Shown here piece after piece: positions 1 through 11,940 of a stretch of DNA of 41,928 nt. The translations under genes were made by a program, and so were the position numbers. Positions within the stretch are counted from its first letter, which is position 1. Each line of letters opens with the position of its first letter. The notes under the pieces were generated by a model. That model was not told where the DNA came from. It saw only the letters and a program-made list of their open reading frames with translations, and did no database searches. Source of the stretch: Scytalidium lignicola (Eukaryota; Ascomycota; Leotiomycetes); assembly GCA_002812745.2 (NCBI GenBank), contig NCSJ02000355.1:1-41928 (forward strand). The letters are read 5' to 3'.

Positions 1-30
1 CCCCTGCTCCTGCTCCTGCTCCTGCCCCTG
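1..30. repeat. Hexanucleotide repeat (CTCCTG)n, Helitron copy 1
   Basis: Short CTGCTC/CTCCTG tandem at the extreme left edge, equivalent to 6698-6733 in copy 2, where it reads CTCTTG. The C/T differences follow the RIP pattern. Confidence 0.8.
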
Positions 31-165
31 GCCCTAGTAGTCCTTGTCGTATTGTGCCGGCCTTAATTAGTCCGGTTGGTTCATTCCAACCTGGTGGTGG
101 TAAGTAATCTCTTCCCTAAGCTGTACGAACTGTAACTAACTGTTTGAAAGCTGGCCCTGCTGTTC

Positions 166-206
166 CTGCCCTTGCTCCTACTCCTGCTCCTGCTCCTGCT
201 CTTGCC
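166..206. repeat. Hexanucleotide repeat, second tract of Helitron copy 1
   Basis: CTCCTG-type repeat equivalent to 6871-6925 in copy 2. The tracts differ in repeat number, which shifts the alignment offset of the two copies from about 6702 to 6720. On the minus strand the tract reads as alternating Ser and basic residues. Confidence 0.75.
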
Positions 207-3200
207 AGCCCCTTCCCAGCTGAAAGGCTGCATAACCTTATGAAGATGTTCTAGGACTATGTCTCAGAGGCTGTAGAGATGACTCATTCTGAGTGGAAGT
301 ACTGTTGAGCCTAGCTTTAAATGGAACTGGCTACGTTGGCCGTAGCCAGTGACGAAGAGAAGGAGTGAAATCCTATAAAAGGTTTTAATTAGGGTGTATT
401 ATAAAATTGATTTTCTTTTTCCCTTTCCCTTACACTCTTAAAACGTTTTGAATTATGATATATGTAAATATTAAACCATAAGATCATTCAGAACTTCAGG
501 ATATACTACATTAGTAGTTGTAGTAACTCTTTCTGGCAAAAGAATGGATAAACCTCTTACAAAAGTAGTTCAAGAGACTGTTATATAAAACTGACTATGT
601 GTAAAGACAAGGCTATATAGATTAAGGCTAACTCTGTTAAATGATTAGCCTTGAGCTTTGTTTATAATCATAGCAAAACATACTCGAAAGGGGAATTGCT
701 TATAGTCAAGTGTAAACGGCAAATCAACCTCGTTAGAAGAGAGCTTGATTCAAGGAATTGTACGTTTTTAACCGTCAAAATCACTCTTTAATAACTAACC
801 CTTGATCGTATATACCTATAAAGTGGTTATAACCATTCGACTACCATTACATAACCCTTCAGCAGGATATAGGTTGTACATCAACATTACTAGGACATTA
901 ACCTTTAGTGTAAGCTTAGAAGAGAGTAAATATGAGAGTTTGATTAACTATAACATTTTTACAAGGTATTGATGTAAACTATCATCTTGTTCGTTTATGT
1001 TAGCCGAATCTATAGACATGTAAGAATACTCAACTCTTGGAAACTACTTTAAAACCTTTGTATTCAGCTCTTTCATTATATAATTTAACGTTGTAAGTAA
1101 AGTTTTACTGTGAAAAGCATTGAATTCAGTAAAAGTATATTCAAGCAAAGATGTAAGGTATACACTCTTGAATAACTTATTCAAGTTAATATGTTTAAGA
1201 ACCTCATCTGGAATGGAAACAAGCCTATTTAAGGTTGTATTATAAGGTAATGACTTAATCTACTAAACAAAGTTAGCTTCTCTGTCTTTAAGTTGTATAT
1301 GCATATTGATGGTTAATTATAACTTCTTTAAGCAAGGTTATATAAAGGAGCATTGTAAACAAGTGCAAATGACATTTACTTGAGTTCCTTTTACTACTAC
1401 CAGCAAAATCTAGGCGAAATCGTTATCAAGGATAATAAGAATGCCCTCAAACAAAAGGTTCTAGCCTTCTATGGACTGTAAATCATACAATAACTAGTGA
1501 ACAACCTTAAAGCAATACTTGTGTTGTATAAGAACTTTGTCTTATATGATCAAATCCACTTTACAGATTATGGTTGCCAACTTACTCTTCTTTGCAATTG
1601 TACTTGTAAATGATTCATTTAGTTAAATTGGTATTTGAAATTGAGAATAAGCTATACAACCTCCTGGAAGCAAAAGTGTAACAATGCTTATAGAAGCTAT
1701 ACATAACACATTCTTGTTTAATCTATGAAAGTAATAATATATAGTCTTGTAAAAAAAAGGTCTTGCTAATTCCTCTAGGCCTTTGCAGATAGAAATAGGC
1801 AGTTTACAACTTGTTTTTGATTGCTGTAATAATAGTATCAAAATACTAACGTTGGTTGCTGTTCAATTGATCTTGTATATCAGTAGCTAAAGACTCTTCT
1901 TATATAGGATTATATGTAAGTTCAGTAAAATTGAGCAAAGACTAATCAAAACAGGGTATAAGCATGTGAAAGTGTACAAGAGTTCTTTAGAGATCATGTA
2001 GTTTCTTGTTAAGTAAATATAATCCATAATCATACTCAGGGTTTTGTAATACTAATAAGAATCTTACATTGTAAAGAGACTTTAAATAATGTTGTAAATC
2101 ATCATATATCTAGACCTTGAAACACTTTTATACAGTTATAAGCTCACCGATTAACTATGCTTGCAAGCTAATTAAGAATGTAATCTGTAAACTACTTCTT
2201 AAATCAAACTGAATTACTTCTTCAAAGTAAGAAAACTATTCTTGATTGTCATCAGTTAAACCTTTAATAATACACATTGCATAATATGTAAAGTATTGTA
2301 TGCTATCAACTATATACAACTCTTTAAATAACTTTAGGCTATAAACATGTGTAAGTAAGAGTTGTAAATAATATCTCTCTTTATGTGCTAGGTTACAATA
2401 ATACATACAGCCTATTGCTTAGCCTTGTTTATAGTCCTTCCAAACCTTAAGCTTTTCATCCTACATAAAGTAGTTAGGAAACTCTTAATATAAGAACTTA
2501 TGACTGTATATAAAGCTATTATTATAGACGTGTTTTGCAAGATCTAAGTCAGTACAATTATCCTCTGAATTATACTTAAAAAAGGCTATTAGTTTAGAAT
2601 AAGAGTTTTCAGCTATATTCATAATCTAATCTAGTTTTATATCATCCTTAAAAGTAATCATATATTCTCCTAGAAGGTGTACAAGTAAACATGTTATTAG
2701 TAGCTACTCCTGATAAGTTGAATATTTTATCAATCAAGCAATAGCTTTTATAAGGCTAATATAATGCACTTGAATATATTATTCAATTTTATCTTGCTAG
2801 TTTTTAACTGTAATAGTAAAATAATCATAGCCTTTGTAAACATATTTGTAGATATACTTTACAGCTTGTACTATATTACATAACTCAATGTTAAGGTGAT
2901 AGTTGAACTTTTGGAGTAAGTACAAGTTATAAAGAATAATCCAACAGTTATCACTTGTAATTAACTGGCTGAAAGTGTCTAATTTGTCCACATATGTTTG
3001 ATCATCATTCTTATGGTAGTATAATGGATATTCATCTTCAGAAATAATAGTAATGTTTGTAAACTTCTTTAAAAAGTACTTTGAATAACAAAGTAGTTCA
3101 GCAGTTGTTTTATACTTCATACAGGGATTTTGAAAGTAATCTGGACTGTATATACTATATATCATGTATTTAATCACCAAATCTTGTAAAATACTATGAG

Positions 3201-5598
3201 GATTACAAGATGGATTTAGTATTTTTGCACAGATAAGTTCATTAATATAGTCTAGAATAAGCTTAGTTATATGGTATTTGGTGAATAAAATGAAGTGTAT
3301 ATAAGGTAAACTATGTTTTTGATATTCAATTGTAAAATAGTAACCTTCTTAAAGGTTAAAAGCTTTTACCTTGAGTTCCTTATATAACTTGATCTTTTTA
3401 GCCTTAAAAACATAAGTAATCAAATCAGGGTAGTTCATAACTGACTAGCTAAGGAGAAGATTATCTTGAATCTCTTGTTAATTAGGATTCACAGTCATAA
3501 TAATGAAGTATGTAGGTTTTCTAAAATAACATACTAAGGCTATTGAATCTTGAAATAACTGTTATATATGACGATTACTCCTTACAAACATAGAAGGAAG
3601 TATGATATGATAACTTAACTCAGTTACATTTGTATCTTCTAATTGTAAAGCATTATGTACAGACTAATACAGATTAGTTCACAATTGATTTTGATGATTA
3701 TGAAGTTAATCAAGCTTGTAAGTTTTGCAATATACATAAGAATCAACAACATATTACTGAAAGAGTTAATAATTGTAAAAGATAAAAGAGAATTGATTTT
3801 TTTGAAGGTATAAATGATAATGAAATTATATTTGTTGTATTAATTGTTTGTTTTTGTTGTTATCCTGATATTCTAAGTTATAATGCCAATTATAATTATC
3901 ATAAAGGAATAATAATATATAATATAATAATATGTAAAGAGTATAACTTGTTAGAATTTAGGTTAATCAAGACATCTTACTACTTTCACTTTAGTTAGTT
4001 AATATAATATCTTTAGACTTGAATTCGCTGAATTCCTTAGGAATGATTTTAATAATCTTATTACACATAAGAAGATTAATATACCTTAAATAATAAGTGC
4101 CTTCTTCAATTAACTCTATTTGAGGGTTCAAACTCAGTCAAAAGTACTTTAATTGTATAATCATATGTTCAGAGGCTATTTTGTATAAGTGAATAAGAAG
4201 GTTACAGCTTGTAAGCATAATATGAAGCTTGTGTAATAATATTCAATTCAACTTAGGATTTTGATCAAATTGAACATTTGTAATATAATCTGAATTATAA
4301 AAGAATAATTGAGTGAATTTAAGTGTTTCTGAAGAATAAACTAAATTTAAAAGTCCTTGTAAATGATATAACATATTATGAATCAAGAAACAGGTTATAC
4401 TACCTCCTCAATTATTAGTATACTTGTCATTAGTATAGTTTACAAACGTAAAAGCAAAAGCAAAGTTATATCTTCTTATTTAAGACTGAAATGCTTTTGC
4501 TCATGGATTGTCTTTCATAAACAAGTTTTTCAACAACTAAGGCAACTCACAAAATGACTCCAAATTCAATTTCCTATTCTTACAACAACTCATGGACGTC
4601 TTCTCTGGCTAAAGTAACATTTTACAATATGTATACTTATTGCTTATTCATCTTATGTAATGAGGCTCAACAAGCCAAAATACAAATATAAAGCCTTTTG
4701 GCATGTTTTGTGATCATACCACCCTCTGAGGAAGTTCTTGTAAACTTGTAAAAGTTGTACTTGAGGTTGTACTGGAAAGCAAAGAAGGTGGAGAAGGTGG
4801 AGGAGGTGAAGGAGATAAAGGAAGTTCAACAGTAAGAGGGGTAATTGAAAGGGTTTCATAATTCTGGATTAACTCTGAAGTGTACAATTATACTAGTTGG
4901 ACAGGAATTACAAATCAATTCAATTGTCTTCTCTTATTTGAAGGTAGTAAAGTATTATAAGCCTATCAAGTTTGTTGTAGAGCATTTACATCAAACTCTT
5001 CTAGTATAACTCGATCTCAATTTTAACAACAACGTTCTTACAATTTGTCAGTATTTAAGTGTACAGAGTATAAAAGGAAGTAATAGTATACTTTACAATC
5101 TAAGCAAATATTGTACAAACTACCCTGACATCAGTGAAGGAAGTATTCAGCAAGATGGTTTCTCTTACAGACCATACAATAGCTAGTAAGCAAGGAAGAA
5201 GGAACATAATATTAAGCTCTTCTACCTATTATTTTATTAACAATTAAGATGTTATAATTAAGAAGTATACTACTTTAAGTTATATGATTTCAAAGGCGTT
5301 AAGAAGTATAAAGGAGAGCTTATAATTAAAGATAGGCGGACTATAATAAAAAGAATATGTAAAAGTACGTTAAAAAGGATGTATAAAAGGGAAATCAACA
5401 TTATATCATGATTCTTGAAGAGTATAACATGTGATAATTGATATACTGAAGAAAGGGGAAAGTAAGTAACTGTATGATATTCTACATATACCATGTTATC
5501 GATAACCCTTGAGAATACTAAGGCTGTAAGCTGAAGGGTTGATTGGATAGCTACATTACAAAAATAGTATAGCTTATAGTTGTGAATAACCAATAATA

Positions 5599-5742
5599 TT
5601 AGTGAAAACAACTTTTACAGACCAATCAGAGGAAGAATAAAGGTGACGACTTACGTAAGGGGGTCCACAATCGGCGAAAATAGCTTTTACAGACTAATTA
5701 GAGGAAGAATAAAGGTGACGACTTATGTAAGGGGGTCTACAA
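5599..5742 (-). repeat. 72-bp tandem duplication inside the Helitron 5' end of copy 1
   Basis: 5599-5670 and 5671-5742 are two direct 72-bp units sharing the core AGGAAGAATAAAGGTGACGA and GTAAGGGGGTC. They differ only by a few C/T and G/A changes. Copy 2 has a single unit at the matching place (about 12309-12381), so the duplication is specific to copy 1 or was lost from copy 2. Confidence 0.85.
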
Positions 5743-5775
5743 TGTTTTCGATATTATATAGACAAGTAAAGCTTG

Positions 5776-5814
5776 CTACTCGCTCCGCTCGTAGGTAAAG
5801 GGTGCTTCGCACCC
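5776..5814 (-). other. Twin hairpins at the inferred Helitron 3' end
   Basis: On the minus strand, 5814-5800 reads GGGTGCGAAGCACCC, a perfect 6-bp stem with a GAA loop. 5794-5776 reads CTACGAGCGGAGCGAGTAG, a CTAC/GTAG stem with internal GC/GC pairs flanking a GA/GA mismatch and a GGA loop. Both cores have the form GCGNAGC, a sequence type known to fold into unusually stable DNA mini-hairpins. The block is GC-rich inside otherwise AT-rich DNA and lies 14 bases from the 5' TC of copy 1. Helitrons carry a hairpin just before the 3' end, so this is read as the terminator palindrome of copy 2. Confidence 0.65.
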
Positions 5815-6177
5815 CCTTAGTGCATGTGATATCTCATTACATAATCAGCTTCCCTTTCTTTTAACCACCTCCTTTATACGGCCTTAAAATAATGATATAA
5901 CAATGGATTTGACTGTAATGAACTGTAAAAGAAGTTATTTTAGTTTAGTATGACAAAAGGAACAATAACCTTAGTTCTCTTTCAACAATATAACCATAGC
6001 TATTCTTAGTACTACTATAATATAAAGAATCAACTCTGAATAGAACTATAAGTTGTAACTTTATTGACATGTTAATATGTGAATAAAGACAATGAAATCA
6101 GATTATTATTAATTATAAAGTTATATATTACTACCTTTAAACCATCTTCTAAATCTTCTTTCTTTAGCATTTACAAT

Positions 6178-6216
6178 TACTATTATTACTATTATTACTA
6201 TTACTACTCTAAACTA
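6178..6216. repeat. TAT/TAC trinucleotide microsatellite
   Basis: Run of TATTAC/TATTAT units within the 3' part of Helitron copy 2. It gives a meaningless poly-Tyr reading frame on the plus strand. Confidence 0.8.
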
Positions 6217-6697
6217 CTATCACCATTATTATTATATCTAACTTTGTTATTATTTCAAGTGTTATACTTTGTAATATTGTTTCTGTCCAGCAATTGGCTC
6301 TAATGCTAGTTGTACATGTTCTTGTCTTGTACGCTGGTCATGCTTTTAATAAAGACTGTATCCAAAACGATAAGGCTTTTATAGGCTAGATTTGAGGAGT
6401 TGAGAATGTCAGGGCAGTTATATACCGTCATTGTAAATCAGGTTATAGCTTATGGACAGTTTGTATGGTGATTCTTAGTCTGTTTAGTAGTAGTTGTTGT
6501 AATTGTTATTACAACTCTTCTAGCTCTTGGTGCAGTATCAAGTATTGTAAATGATATATTCTACTTATTTACAGACTGTAAAGGGCTAACCAAATAGTGT
6601 ACAACAATCTCCAAGCTGCCTAAATTGTAATACAAGTCCTAGCTCTTGTTATTCCAGGCATGGCCCTAGCTAATAACTTTGGTGGCTCTCTTGGTAC

Positions 6698-6733
6698 TCT
6701 TGCTCTTGCTCTTGCTCTTGCTCTTGCTCTTGG
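6698..6733. repeat. Hexanucleotide repeat (CTCTTG)n, Helitron copy 2
   Basis: Six units of CTCTTG; counterpart of 1-30. It lies downstream of the helicase remains on the minus strand. Confidence 0.85.
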
Positions 6734-6782
6734 TCTTAGTGGTTCTCGTTGTGTTGCGCTGACCTTAATTGGTCTGGTTGGT

Positions 6783-9700
6783 TTATTCCAACCTGGTGAT
6801 AATAAGTAATCTCTTCCTTAAGCTGTACAATCTGTAACTAACTGTTTGAAAGCTAGCCCTGTTGTTATTACCCTTACTCTTGCTCTTACTCTTGCTCTTG
6901 CTCCTGCTCCTGCTCCTGCTCTTGTTGGCCCTCTCCCAGCCAAAAGGCTGCATAACCTTACGAAGACGTTCTAGGACTATGTCTTGGAGGTTGTAAAGAT
7001 AACTTGTTCTGAGTGGAAGTACCATCGAGCTTAGCTCCAAATGGAACTGGTTGCGTTGGCTATAACCAGTAACGAAGAGGAGGAATGAAATCCTATAAAG
7101 GGTCTTAATTGGGGTATACTATAAAATTGATTTTCTTTTTCCCTTTCCCTTATACTCTCAAAACGTTCTGAATTGTAATATATGTAAATATTAAATTATA
7201 AGATCATTTAGAACTTCAAAATACATTATATTAGTAGTTATAATAGCTTCTTCTGGCAAAAGAATAGATAAACTTCTTATAGAAGTAGTTCAAGAGATTA
7301 CTACATAAAACTGACCATATATAAAGACAAAGTTATGTAAATCAAAGCCAACTCTATCAAATGATTAACCTTGAGCTTTGTTTATAATCATAGTAAAACA
7401 TACTTAAAAGGAGAATTACTTATAGTTAAGTGTAAACAGCAGATCAACCTCATTAGAAGAGAGCTTGATTTGAGGAATTGTACATTTTTGACTGTCAAAA
7501 TCATTCCTTAACAGTTAACCCTTGATTATATACACTTGTAAAGTGGTTATAACCATTTAACTATTATTACATAACCTTTTAACAGGATATAGGTTGTACA
7601 TTAATATTACTAGGATGTTAACCTTTAGTATAAGCTTAGAAGAGGGTAAATATAAGAGTTTGATTGACTATAACATTTTTACAAGGTATTAATGTAAACT
7701 ATCATCTTATTTGTTTATGTCAGTTGAATTTACAAACATATAAAAACGCTTAACTCTTGGAAACTACTTTAAAACCTTTGTATTCAACTCTTTCATCATA
7801 TAATTCAGCATTGTAAGTAAAGCTTTACTGTGAAAAGCATTGAATTCAGTAAAAATGTATTCAAGTAAAGATGTAAAGTATATACTCTTAAGTAACTTAT
7901 TCAAGTTAACATATTTAAGAACTTCATCTGGAATGGAAACAGGCCTATTCAAGGCTGTATCATAAGGTAATGACCTAATCCACTGAATAAAGTTAACTTC
8001 TCTGTCTCTAGGTTGTATGCACATATTGATGGTTAATTGTAACTTCTTTAAGCAAGGCTATATAAAGGAGTGTTATAAACAAGTGCAAATGACATTTACT
8101 TAAGTTCCTTTTATTACCACTAGCAAAATCTAGGTGAAATTGCTACTAAGGATAACAAGAACACCCTTAAACAGAAGGTTTTAGCCTTTTATAGATTGTA
8201 AATTATATAACAACTAGTGAATAACCTCAAAGTAATACTTATGTTGTATAAGAACTTTGTCTTATATGATTAGATTTACTTTATGAATTATAACTGTTAG
8301 CTTACTTTTCTTTATAACTATGCTTGTAGACAATTCATTTAGTTAAATTGGTATTCAAAATTGAGAATGAGTTATACAGCCTTTTAAAAGCAAAAGTGCA
8401 ATAATGCTTGTAGAAGTTATACATAATATATTCTTGTTTAATCTATGAAAGTAATAGTATATAATCTTATAAAGAAAGGTCTTGTTAATTCCTCTAAGCT
8501 TTTGCAAATAGAAATAAGCAGTTTGTAACTTGTTTTCGATCATTGTAATAATGGTATCAAAATACTAATACTAGTTGCTGTTCAGTTGATCTTGTATATT
8601 AGTAGCCAAAGACTCTTCTTGTATAAGATTGTATGTAAGTTTAGTAAAATCAAGCAAAGACTAATCAAAACAAGGTATAAGCATATGAAAGTGTGTAAGA
8701 GTTCTTTGGAGATTGTATAATTTCTTGTTAAGCAAATACAGTTTATAATCATACTCAAGGTTTTGTAATATTAATGAGAATCTTGTATTGTGAAGAGACT
8801 TTAAATAATGCTGTAGATCATCATATATCTGGACCTTAAAATACTCTTATACAATTATAAGCTTGCTAATTAACTATACTTGTAGGCTAATTAAGAATGT
8901 AATTTGTAAACTACTTCTTAAATTAAATTGAATTGCCTTTTTAAAGTAAGAAAACCATTCTTAATTGTTGTTAGCTAAACCTTTAACAACATACACTGTA
9001 TAGTATATAGAGTATTGTATACTATTAACTATATATAACTCCTCAAATGACTTTGGGCTATGAACATGTATAAGTAAGAGTTATAAATAATATCTCTCCT
9101 TATATGCTAGGCTATAATGATATATACAGCTTATCACTTGGCCTTGTTTACAGTCCTTCTAAACCTTGAACTTTCCATTTTATACAAAGTAGTTAGGAAA
9201 CTCCTGATATNAAAAACTTATGATTGTATATAAAGCTATCATTATAAACATGTTTTGCAAGATTTGAGTTAGCATAATTATCCTCTGAATTACACTTGAA
9301 AAAAGCTATTAATTTAGAGTAAGAGTTTTCAGCTATATTCATAATCTGATCTGGTTCCATATCCTCTTTAAAAGTAATTGTATATTCTCTTAGAAGGTAT
9401 ACAAGTAAGTATATTATCAATGGCTACTCTTGATAAGTTAAATATTCCATCAATCGAATAATAGCTTCTATAGGACTAATATAATACACTTGAATATATT
9501 GCTCAATCTTATCTTGTTAGTTTTTAACTATAACAATAAAATGATTATAACCTTTGTAAACATATTTGTAAATATACTTTATAACTTGTATTATGTTATA
9601 TAACTTAATATTAAGGTAATAGTTGAACTTTTAGAGTAAGTACAAGTTGTAAGGAATAATCCAACGGTTGTTATCTATAATTAGCTAGCTAAAAGTGTCT

Positions 9701-11940
9701 AATTTGTCTATATACATCTGACTATTATCCTTACAGTAATATAATAGATATCTATCTTCAGAAATAATAGTAGTATTTGTAAACTTCTTTAAAAAGTACT
9801 TTGAATAATAAAGTAATTTAACAGTTGTTTTATACTTTATACAAGGATTTTGAGGGTAATCTAGATTGCATATACTATATGTCATGTATTTGATCACTAA
9901 ATCTTGTAGAACACTATGAGGATTATAAGATAGATTCAGTATCTTTACACAGATAAGTTCATCAATATAGTCTGGAGTAAGCTTAACTACATGGTATTTG
10001 GTAAATAAAATGAAGTGTATATAAGGTAAACTATGTTTTTAATATTCAATTGTAAAATAATAACCTTTTTAAAGGCTAAAAGCTCTTACCTTGAGTTCCT
10101 TATATAACTTGATCTTTTTAGCTTCAAAAACATGAGCAATTAAATCAAGGTAGTCTGTAGCTAACTAGTTAAGGAGAAGATTATCTTGAATCTCTTGTCA
10201 ATTAAGATTCATAATCATAATGATGAAGTATATAAATTTCCTGAAATGATGTACTAAGGCTATTGAATCTTGAAATAATTATTGTATATGATGATTACTC
10301 TTTACAAACGTAAAAGGAAGTATGATGCAATAGCTTAACTTAATTATGTTTGTATCCCTTAACTATAAAGCATTATGTACAGACTGATATAGATTGGTTT
10401 ACAACTGATTTTAATGATTATGAAGCTAATCAAGCTTGTAAGTTTTGTAATATACATAAGAATTAACAACATACTACTAAAAGAGTTGGTAATTGTAAAA
10501 GATAAAAGAGAATTGATTTTTTCAAAGGTGTAAATGATAACGAAATTATATCTATTATGTTAACTGTTTGTTTTTATTATTGTCTTGATATTCCAAGCTA
10601 TAATACTAATTGTAATTACTATAAGGGAATAATAATATGTAATGTAATAATATGTAAAAAGTATAACTTGTTGGAATTCAGGTTAATCAAGACATCTTAC
10701 TACTTTTACTCTGATTAACTAATACAATATCTTTAAACTTGAATTCGCCAGATTCCTCAGGAATGATTCTAGTAATCTCATTGTATATAAGGAGATTAAT
10801 ACACTTTAAATAGTAAGTGCCTTCCTTAATTAACTTTATTCAAGGGTTTAAACTCAGTTGAAAGTACTTTGGTTGTATAACTATATATTCAGAGGTTGTT
10901 TTGTATAAATGAATAAGAGGGTTACAGCCTATAAGCATAGTATAAAGCTTGTGTAATAACATTTAATTCAACTTAAGATTTTGATTAAACTGAACATTTG
11001 TAATATAATCTGAATCATAAAAGAACAATTAAACGAATTTAAGTGTTTCTGAAGAATAAGCTGGATTTAAAGGTCCTTGTAAATGATATAACATACTATG
11101 AATTGAGAAATAGGTTATACTGCCTCCTTAGCTATTAGTATATTCGTTGTTAGTATAGTTTATAAACGTAAAAGTAAAAGTAGAGTTATATCTTCTTATT
11201 TAAGACTAAAATGCTTTTGCTCGTGGATTGTCTTTTGTAAACAAGTCTTTTAACAGTTAAGGTAGTTCATGAAATAGCTCTAAATCTAATTTCTTATTCT
11301 TGTAATAACTTATGGATATCTCCTCTAGCTAGAGTAATGCTTTACAATATATATACTCATTGCTTATTCATCTTATGTAATGAGGCTCAGTAGGTTAAAA
11401 TATAGATATAAAGCCTTTTAGCATGTTTTGTAATTGTACTGCCCTCTGAGGAGGTTCTTGTGGACTTGTAGAAGTTGTACTCAAGGTTGTATTGAAAAGT
11501 AAAGAAGGTGGAGAAGGTGGAGGAGATGAAGGAGGTTCAACGGTAAGAAGGGTAATTAAAAGGGTTTTATGATTCTGGATTAACTCTGAAGTGTGCAATT
11601 GCACTGGTTGGACAGGAATTACAGATCAATTCAATCGTCTTCTCTTATTTAAAGGTGGTAGAGTATTATAAGCCTGTCGAGTTTGTTGTAGAGTATTTAT
11701 ATCAAGCTCTCTTAGCATGGCTTGATCTTGATTTTGATGATGACATTCTTACAATTCGTCAGTATTTAAGTGTACAGAGTATAAAAGGAAGTAATAGTAT
11801 ACTTTACAGTTTGAGCAAATATTGTACAAACCACCCTGACGTCGGCGAAGGAAGTATTTGGCAGGATAATCTCTTTTACAGACTATACAATGGCTAGTAA
11901 ACAAGGAAGAAGGAACATGATATCGAGCTTTTCTACCCAT
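6783..11940 (-). pseudogene. Helitron Rep/PIF1 helicase relic, copy 2
   Basis: Minus-strand relic matching copy 1 piece by piece. 11749-11940 encodes the finger CIVCKRDYPAKYF followed about 15 residues later by CSNC, a CxxC...CxxC arrangement. The Rep core near 10015-10060 reads EY-stop-KHSLPYIHF: CAA in copy 1 has become TAA at 10039-10041, a CpA-to-TpA change. The Tyr motif region lies near 9530-9580. 9193-9420 carries EDMEPDQIMNIAENSYSK. 8355-8543 has the PIF1 stretch NILCITSTSIIALLLLKG. 7764-8024 carries a helicase segment with SIPDEV. 6783-7040 carries a Ser-Arg/Ser-Lys repeat tail. No intact long frame remains. Each copy keeps codons that the other has lost, which shows independent decay after duplication. 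Confidence 0.8.
6871..6925. repeat. Hexanucleotide repeat encoding an RS/KS tract, Helitron copy 2
   Basis: CTCTTG/CTCCTG repeat. In the minus frame that is open over 6783-7040 it encodes SRSRSRSKSKSKSKSK, close to the C-terminal end of the relic protein. Confidence 0.8.

Larger units (their letters stand above)
1..5210 (-). pseudogene. Helitron Rep/PIF1 helicase relic, copy 1
   Basis: Broken frame of the Helitron replicase-helicase. Minus-strand pieces are: a CxxC finger start near 5150-5180 followed by an in-frame TGA at 5131-5133 where copy 2 has CGA; a Rep core at about 3290-3360 reading TIEYQKHSLPYIHF, with Tyr where the first His of the HUH metal motif is expected (YIH at 3295-3303); and the tyrosine region KYIYKYVYKG near 2812-2860, matching the two-tyrosine motif of Helitron Rep. 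At 1623-1841 comes VLCIASISIVTLLLPGG, matching the PIF1-family stretch after Walker A. The Walker A glycine-lysine loop itself is not readable. RIP-type nonsense and missense changes explain the breaks. The protein would nick and unwind its own DNA for rolling-circle transposition; this copy cannot encode it. Confidence 0.8.
1..5762 (-). mobile_element. Helitron copy 1 (RIP-degraded, truncated by the window edge)
   Basis: AT-rich element read on the minus strand, colinear with 6703-12401 at an offset of about 6702-6720. Its inferred 5' end is TCTATATAATATCG, with TC at 5762-5761, close to the TCT(A/C)TA-type 5' end of canonical Helitrons. Both copies share sequence up to exactly this point and then diverge. 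Its left part, about 960 bp equivalent to copy 2 5763-6702, lies outside the window. Differences from copy 2 are almost all C/T or G/A, and reading frames are broken by stops, as RIP leaves. Domain order in the minus direction is Cys-rich finger (about 5130-5200), Rep (about 2800-3360), then PIF1-like helicase (about 1620-1720). The element is judged inactive. The family call rests on the Rep and helicase motifs; the exact 5' end is inferred from the two-copy comparison. Confidence 0.85.

Noticed and set aside
1..210. CRISPR-like regular repeats
   Set aside because: Simple hexanucleotide microsatellites without spacers, in a eukaryotic genome.
6079..6303. Plus-strand frame with a poly-Tyr run
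   Set aside because: Product of the TAT/TAC microsatellite in Helitron DNA on the wrong strand.
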